A stretch of DNA of 64,000 nt. Source: Odobenus rosmarus divergens. Its lineage: Eukaryota > Chordata > Mammalia > Carnivora > Odobenidae. The stretch is taken from contig NW_004450483.1 in NCBI RefSeq assembly GCF_000321225.1, positions 2,216,412 to 2,280,411 on the forward strand, given 5' to 3'. The position numbers and the translations under genes are program-made. Below the pieces are notes generated by a model. It worked only from the letters and a program-made list of their open reading frames with translations, made no database searches and was not told the DNA's origin. Below are positions 1 to 64,000 of this stretch, piece by piece. Every line of letters begins with the position of its first letter. Position 1 is the first letter of the stretch.

Positions 1-269
1 GATGGTTCTGTAGGAATCGAGCTGTGGATTATGAGCAATGTCAACTGTATGCCACTGTGCTTTGCGTTCAGAGTGCGTGCTACTGGAGGGGCCTGGTACC
101 TGTGCTCAAAGCCGTGGCCGAAGGACCATTTTGTCCATGATGAATACCCCTTTCCATCCCGTGAGGGACTCTCATTTAACAAATAAATAGTATGAAGTGC
201 CAATGCTGTGGCCTGTTCTGTTCAAGGCATAACAGGGTTGTTCCTGCTGGCACCGAACCGACATTCTAA

Positions 270-301
270 GTGTGTGTGTGCGTGTGTGCGCGCGTGTGTG
301 T
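270..301 (+). repeat. Imperfect (TG)n microsatellite
   Basis: TGTGTGTGTGCGTGTGTGCG and following CGCGTGTGTGT. Confidence 0.9.
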
Positions 302-1299
302 TGGGGGGCTGGTTACAATAAACATTTAAATGAATCAACAAGATAAATATCATGAAGAAAATAAAAGAGAGTAAATGCATGAGGGCATGACAGGGGCGGG
401 GAGGCTGGGAAAGGGGGTGATCTGGCCACTGTTGCAAGGGTAATGATGGAAGACCTCACTGGGGAGGTGAGGTTTGATCTAAAACGGGAATGATGAGGAG
501 AGAATGATCCGGGGAAGAGAATTCAGAGTAGAGGAACCAGCAGGGATGAAGATCTCGCTTCAGGAAGAGATGAGACATGTTTAAGGGACAGAGAGAAGTC
601 CAGAATGAAAAAAGTTGTGCACTTCGTTCCAATTGCAATGGGAAGCCTTTGGAGGGGCTTACCAGGGGAGGGGTATCATCACCTTCCAGCTTTGGGAATA
701 CTACTCTGGCTGCCATGGGGGGCCTGGAAGCAGGGAGGGCAGGGGGAGTTGCACTGGTCCAGGCGGGGTGGGGGGGAGGTGACGGGGCTGTGGCTGAGCT
801 GGGGAGATGACAGGAAGCCATCAGGCTGGGGACGTTATCTGCACCTTGATCTGACAGTCTTGCTGGGGAGTGAGGGAAAGACTGAGCCATAGCTCAGAGC
901 AAAGCACATAATGGCTGACAACGCTTTTTTCACACTGGAGGGCTCAGTCCAGAAAGGCCAGGTGGTCCCACTTGTGGGGAAGCCCGCCTGGCCAGTCTCG
1001 CTGCTGTTGGCCCATTGTCAACAGCTGTGCCCTCCTCCCTCGGAGCACAGCTTTGCGCTGCCTCTTTCCACCACTTTCTTCCCCACGCTGAGCATCTTGT
1101 GGCCACCTCTCTTCTGCACATAGCAGCCCACCCAGACAGACCTCGGCAGGGACAGGGTCCCCCGGGGCCCTGGAGGTTGGTGCGCAGGTCACCGATCAGC
1201 GAGTTCTGCCTCTCTCCCCCTGGACTGTCCCCAGTCCAGACTGAAAACACTGCTTGATGGATAACCTGTAACATAAACTTCTCACGTCCCTTATACATA
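302..1299. other. CFAP221 intron 13 (left edge), unassigned
   Basis: No exon of CFAP221 or other gene was recognised here. Overlapping frames on both strands reflect GC-rich text. Confidence 0.55.
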
Positions 1300-1660
1300 T
1301 TCGCCCAGTTAATCTTCACAACAGCTCCGAGACAGGTCTTACTGTGATCCTTACGGAGGAGGAAACTAACAGAAGTTTTATAACTTGTCCAAGATCAGAA
1401 AGCTCATAAGTGGCATCAAGAATTAGGGGCAGGGTTGCCTGGGTGGCTCAGTCGGTGAAACGTCTGCCTTGGGCTCAGGTCATGATCCCGGGGTCCTGGG
1501 ATCAAGCCCCGAATCGGGCTCCCTGCTCAGCAGGGAGTATGCTTCTTTCTCTCCCTCTGTTCCTCCCCACTGCTCACACGCCCATTAAAAAAAAAAAAAA
1601 GAATTAGGGGCAGGCAGCCTGGCTCCAGAGCCCAGGTCTCAGCCACTGCTCTGCCCTGCT
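1300..1660 (-). repeat. MIR fossil interrupted by a CAN SINE
   Basis: The segments before 1433 (GGAGGAGGAAACT, then AACTTGTCCAAGATCAG) and after 1614 (TGGCTCCAGAGCCCAGGTC) match the MIR core in minus orientation. The SINE at 1434-1598 separates them. Confidence 0.6.
1434..1598 (+). mobile_element. CAN SINE
   Basis: Carnivore tRNA-Lys SINE with A-box head (GCCTGGGTGGCTCAGTCGG), GGGTCCTGGGATCAAG body and a poly-A tail. The 16-bp duplication AAGAATTAGGGGCAGG flanks it at 1418-1433 and 1599-1614. It splits an older MIR fossil. Confidence 0.93.
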
Positions 1661-2159
1661 TGAGGTACGGCTCTCCTCCACGAGGCGGCCACACTCCAGT
1701 GGCTGGGACAAGAGACCTACAGGCAGCATAAGATGCAAGAGGCACCACGGAGATGGCTCAGGGCTAACGCTTACAAGGGCTAGTTCTTGAAGAAAAAATA
1801 GGCTTGCGTTGGCCCAAAGGACAAGTATGCACAGATGGAGGGGAGATGGAATGTCTTCTCAGTTGAAGGGTGAGGAGGTTTGTAGTAGGGAATGGGTTGG
1901 TGTGTTTGGGAGATGAGGACGGGGACGACACAGAATGGAGCTGGGGAGTGGGGGGAGGGTGGCGCTAAGCTAGAGAGGTATGGCTGCCGCTAGACCAGGG
2001 AGTCACTTGACGCCCTTTATTTTTTATCCTGATCATAGGAAGCCATTGGAGGCTCTAAGGAGCTGGGTGGAAAGCCAACGTGAGGGTGAAAAAGCCACAG
2101 CAGTGAGATGACACTTCTTGAAGGGAAAGCCATGTGCCTGGATGAGATAAGATCCCACA

Positions 2160-2870
2160 GGAATTCTCAACTGTTCTCTCTAGAAGTAACTGATCAAAAT
2201 CCAATTGTTCTAGAGTTACCACAGGACCCAGCAATTCTACTCTTAGGTATATACCCAAGAGAAATGAAAACACATGTCCACAAACGTGTACACGAATGTT
2301 CATAACATTATTATTCATAATGGCTGAAAAGCGAGAACAACACAAATGTTTCAGCTGATGAAGAGATACAATATGGCATATCTACATAATGGGATGATGG
2401 GATAGTATCCATCCATAAAAAGAAATGAAGTACTGGTCCAGTACATGGATGAACCTCGAAAGGCAGCTGAGTTAAAGAGCCAGTTACAAAAGGCCATGTG
2501 CCCTATGATACCATGTTTATGAAATGTCCAGAAAGGGTGAATCCATAGAGACAGAAAGCCAATCAGTGGTTGCCAGGGACTGGGGTATGGAGAGAGGCCG
2601 CTAATGGGAACCAGGTTTCTCTTTGCAGTGAAAAAAAAATGTTCTAAAATTAATTGTTGAATCGCTATGTCTTACACCTGAAACTCCTATAACATTTTAT
2701 GCTAACTACACTTCAATAAAATTTGTTTAAATGTTCTAAAGTTAGATCATGGTGATGGCTGCAGAACTCTGTAAATACATTAAAAACCACCAAACTGTAT
2801 ACTTTACAATAGTGAACTTTATGGTAAGTGAATTATATCTCAATAAAACTGTTTTAAAAAAACCTCATTG
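2160..2870 (+). mobile_element. L1M-type LINE 3' end
   Basis: It carries the familiar mammalian L1 3' end: ACCCAGCAATTCTACTCTTA with TATACCCAAGAGAAATGAAA, an AATGAAGTACTG stretch, GGTTGCCAGGGACTGG and a terminal ATATCTCAATAAAACTGTT. It is divergent with no usable ORF2. Confidence 0.85.
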
Positions 2871-2931
2871 TTCGATTTTCTTGTGCTGAGGACTAAACAA
2901 ATTAAAATTTCTGTTTGGTGCTGGGACTTAC

Positions 2932-61748
<58,817 letters not shown>

Positions 61749-61889
61749 TTTATCATGAAAAATCGAGTCTTCTTTTTAGAGCCAAAGGTCATTTCCAGGG
61801 TAAAAAAAAAAAAAAACAGTAGCAGTATGAGAAACCACACACATTTTTTTTTTTCCCTCAATCTTTGACAAATGTACCTCTGTGACTGT

Positions 61890-62060
61890 GTGGACCAGGC
61901 CCTCCCTGCCTCCCTGCCTCTCCTAGCCATTCCATTCCCACACAGGGATGTCCCATTAATCTTGTGTCACACATCACAACCCAATATCGTGCCATTGCTC
62001 AAAAGCCTTCCGTGGTCCTTAATTCTCTCTCCTCAAGAGCTTTTCCCAAAATGTAGTCCT
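61890..62060 (+). repeat. L2-like fragment
   Basis: Pyrimidine-rich text with CATTGCTCAAAAGCCTTCCG matches L2 upstream of its 3' end. It lies between exon 1 and the promoter. Confidence 0.4.
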
Positions 62061-63169
62061 GAGATGCTCTTGAGCTATTAGGAGAGACACCTGAAGGGAA
62101 AAATAAAGGTGCTCACGATCAAATAAAATTGGAAAAGTTTGAAGTAAATAGTTAAACAGGCCTCTTCTGAGATTTCTCCAAATCGGTCTCTTAGCTGCAG
62201 GTGACCATGAAACCCTTTAACACTTGGAGACACTGGCATTCTTGGGCCACCTTCCTGAGCCCGTCTCTGGGGTGATGAGGAGGGAGAGTAGCCAATGGAC
62301 CTTCTCCAGCGCCACAAAGGCATTCCTAGGAGCTCTGTCATAGGATCTAGGGTCCTGGTTCATGTCAGACTTGCTTTTCCTTAACATTCACATTAGGTTC
62401 CACCCTCGTCATAAAGTCCACACTGACCGCAACACCCTTCAACATTCTTTAGCAATTACAGCCCCTACTACTCATTGGGTATTCATGATTATTGCCTTGT
62501 ATACGGCACTTTACAAAGCCTATACATCTTGCAATCTTCTACAGCTAAGTCTCTAAATTTGGGATCCTTGTACATGCTGGGGGGCTGCTCTGCAATGCCT
62601 GAGATTCAAAGTAAAATCATATGTGGATCTTTATGTGCTTTTTTTTTTTTCTGGAGAAGGCTCATAGCTTTAGATTCTCCACAGTTCACAGCATCAAGGA
62701 AAATACACTGCCTACACAGAAGAAAATGTTTAATAATCATTTTCTGAAAGTTTCTCCTTTCCCCTTACCACCTCCCCCGCCCCTTCCTAGCATCTCTGAA
62801 GATTCCCCATTCCTCAGCACAGCCTACACCACGCCGCCCGCTTCGTTCCCCTCCATCCCTTCAACACCTGCCTCAAGTTCACTTTCAGGGTCCCTCTTCT
62901 TGGCTCCCTCAAGTTCTCTGCCTGTACATCGGGCAGGAACAATGGCTAAACCATTCTCACGAGAGCTCCTATTCCAGCTCACTCCCTCCGGGGTGAACCT
63001 TGTCTCTTTTCACACACCCCCATCCTCGGTCCCCTCGCCCCATCTTCTACCCGGCAGGCCTTCTCTCCCTAGCCAAACGCCTGCTCCCCTCAGCGCCCCT
63101 TTACTCCATCTCGGGCTAGGAGTAGGGGTCGACGCCAGACCCACGCAGCACCCCCATCCTCACTTAACC
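62061..63169. other. Promoter-proximal intron/upstream sequence
   Basis: I see no coding exon. A proline/serine-rich 184-codon plus frame (62621-63175) comes from C-rich sequence leading into the CpG block and has no recognised domain. Confidence 0.55.
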
Positions 63170-63365
63170 CTTTAGTCCCGACCTCTCCTCCGACCCCAGC
63201 CCAGTCTGACTTGCGGCGGGACACGCGCCCGGGGTTCGGGCTGCCTCAAGCCTGCTCAGCGGCGGCCCAGGGGGCCAAGCCTGACCCCGGGTCCCAGGCC
63301 GCTCACACAGGAGGTGGTTCCGGGGCGGGATTCGGCGGGCCCAGCCGCCAGCTTCTGCTCGGAGC

Positions 63366-63379
63366 GTCGCCATGACGAC
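63366..63379. promoter_or_regulatory. RFX X-box-like imperfect palindrome
   Basis: GTCGCCATGACGAC matches the X-box GTTGCCATGGCAAC at 11 of 14 positions on the plus strand and 11 of 14 on the minus strand. RFX factors and FOXJ1 drive motile-cilia genes, so a site in the CpG island of a central-apparatus gene fits. Binding is inferred from sequence only. Confidence 0.5.
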
Positions 63380-63667
63380 GCGGACGCGCTCCCGGCGCCA
63401 GGGCTGGCGGGGGGGGTGGTCTGCGGCCGGACGCTACCAAACTCCCCAGGGACGTGGGGCGGGGGGAGCCGGGCGCGGCGGCTCGAGGTCCGGGGGCCAC
63501 GGGTGACTTCTGGGGATTCGGAACAGTCTGTGGGGCCTGGGGAAGAATAGAGAGAGCGACTTATGAGGTGCGAGGGCAATGGATTCCCGAGGGGAAGTGA
63601 GAAAGTCGGGAGACACTATAAACTGGAACCCTGCGAGAGCAGACGGCGGGAGAGGGGCTGGCCCAAA

Positions 63668-63700
63668 GGGGCGGGGCCTCCCCAGCTCCGTGGGCGGAGC
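63668..63700. promoter_or_regulatory. Two GC boxes (SP/KLF-type)
   Basis: GGGGCGGGGC at 63668-63677 and TGGGCGGAGC at 63691-63700 are SP1-type GC boxes at the upstream edge of the CpG block. They are common in TATA-less promoters. Confidence 0.55.
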
Positions 63701-63720
63701 TTCCCCACAGACTTTCGTTC

Positions 63721-64000
63721 ACGGATTCACTTAATACTTAAGTATAGTTTACGTTTTATATGGTAAATTTCAAAACATATACGAAGGTAGGCAGAATAGT
63801 ATGATGAACCTTCAACACCCATCTGTAACAATGATCAAATCACGGTCAATCTTGTTTCCTCTATACCTTTCCCCTACTCCCTGTATTATTTTGAAGAAAA
63901 TCCTAGGCATCATTTCATCCGTAAATATTTCAGGATATACCTCCAAAAGATAAAAATTCTTTAAAAGCATAACCACAATGCCAGTGCCTTAAAAAATTAA
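63721..64000. other. Upstream flank of the CpG block
   Basis: AT-rich sequence with CCTCCAAAAGATAAAAATTC and CATAACCACAATGCCAGTG resembles an old L1/MER-class fossil. No gene seen. Confidence 0.4.

Larger units (their letters stand above)
63170..63720. promoter_or_regulatory. CpG-rich block, likely CFAP221 promoter and 5' non-coding exon
   Basis: CpG dinucleotides are dense here and almost absent elsewhere in the window, which indicates an unmethylated CpG-island promoter. It lies 1.4-2.0 kb upstream of the CFAP221 ATG on the minus strand and contains GC boxes and an RFX-like site. No TATA box is obvious. Candidate minus-strand donors exist (GTGAGC at 63306-63301, GTGAGG at 63163-63158), but I cannot tell which ends the first exon. 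Divergent transcription on the plus strand is also possible. Confidence 0.75.

Noticed and set aside
930..1319. 129-codon minus frame, considered as a CFAP221 3' exon
   Set aside because: It shows no similarity to the CFAP221 C-terminal region as I recall it, and it is GC-rich shadow sequence.
1410..1607. Plus-strand frame reading VAWVAQSVKRLPWAQVMIPG
   Set aside because: This is the standard translation of a CAN SINE. The same peptide (e.g. WLSQ/WVAQSVK, RLPSAQVMI) recurs at most SINE copies.
62621..63175. 184-codon proline/serine-rich plus frame
   Set aside because: It is the translation of C-rich sequence next to the CpG block. No domain, start context or conservation signal is visible.

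Overview
The window is vertebrate, specifically carnivoran, nuclear DNA. The evidence is dozens of tRNA-Lys-derived CAN SINEs. They have a head resembling GGGCGCCTGGGTGGCTCAG, a body resembling GGGTCCTGGGATCGAG and an (AAAT)n/AATCTT tail, and many keep intact target-site duplications. The body sequence is of the caniform type rather than the cat type, so a bear, mustelid or pinniped is most likely. There is no bacterial-style gene organisation. Almost every long open frame is intronic, repeat-derived or low-complexity.

The window is dominated by one split gene on the minus strand, the 5' half of CFAP221 (PCDP1), a ciliary central-apparatus protein. I placed 13 coding exons between 61748 (ATG) and 2932. 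All have GT donors and AG acceptors, and together they give 1410 nt (470 codons) with no frame break. The protein was recognised by comparison with the human protein as I remember it; no search was run. The rest of the coding sequence (about 370 residues in human) should lie to the left of position 1. A CpG-rich block at about 63170-63720, with GC boxes and an RFX X-box-like palindrome, is the likely promoter. The non-coding first exon could not be fixed.

From right to left, the layout is as follows. 63.2-63.7 kb is the promoter/CpG island. 61.6-61.75 kb is coding exon 1, 59.1 kb exon 2, 51.2-51.5 kb exons 3 and 4, and 49.6 kb exon 5. Next is a 19.8-kb intron holding a SEC61G retrocopy with an uninterrupted 68-codon frame on the plus strand. 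Exon 6 follows at 29.7 kb, then a 14.5-kb intron, exon 7 at 15.1 kb, a cluster of exons 8-10 at 11.2-11.8 kb, exon 11 at 8.5 kb, exon 12 at 4.0 kb and exon 13 at 3.0 kb.

The introns are filled with CAN SINEs (young long forms and old short forms), mammalian L1M 3' ends (most on the plus strand), L2 and MIR fossils, two MaLR/MLT1-like LTRs and simple repeats. No viral operon, CRISPR array or bacterial mobile system is present. The points most worth a second look are the intact SEC61G retrocopy, a 25-bp duplicate of the end of CFAP221 coding exon 2, the X-box-like promoter site, two loci where successive SINEs used the same target, and an unassigned plus-strand frame at 41.35 kb preceded by a good splice acceptor.
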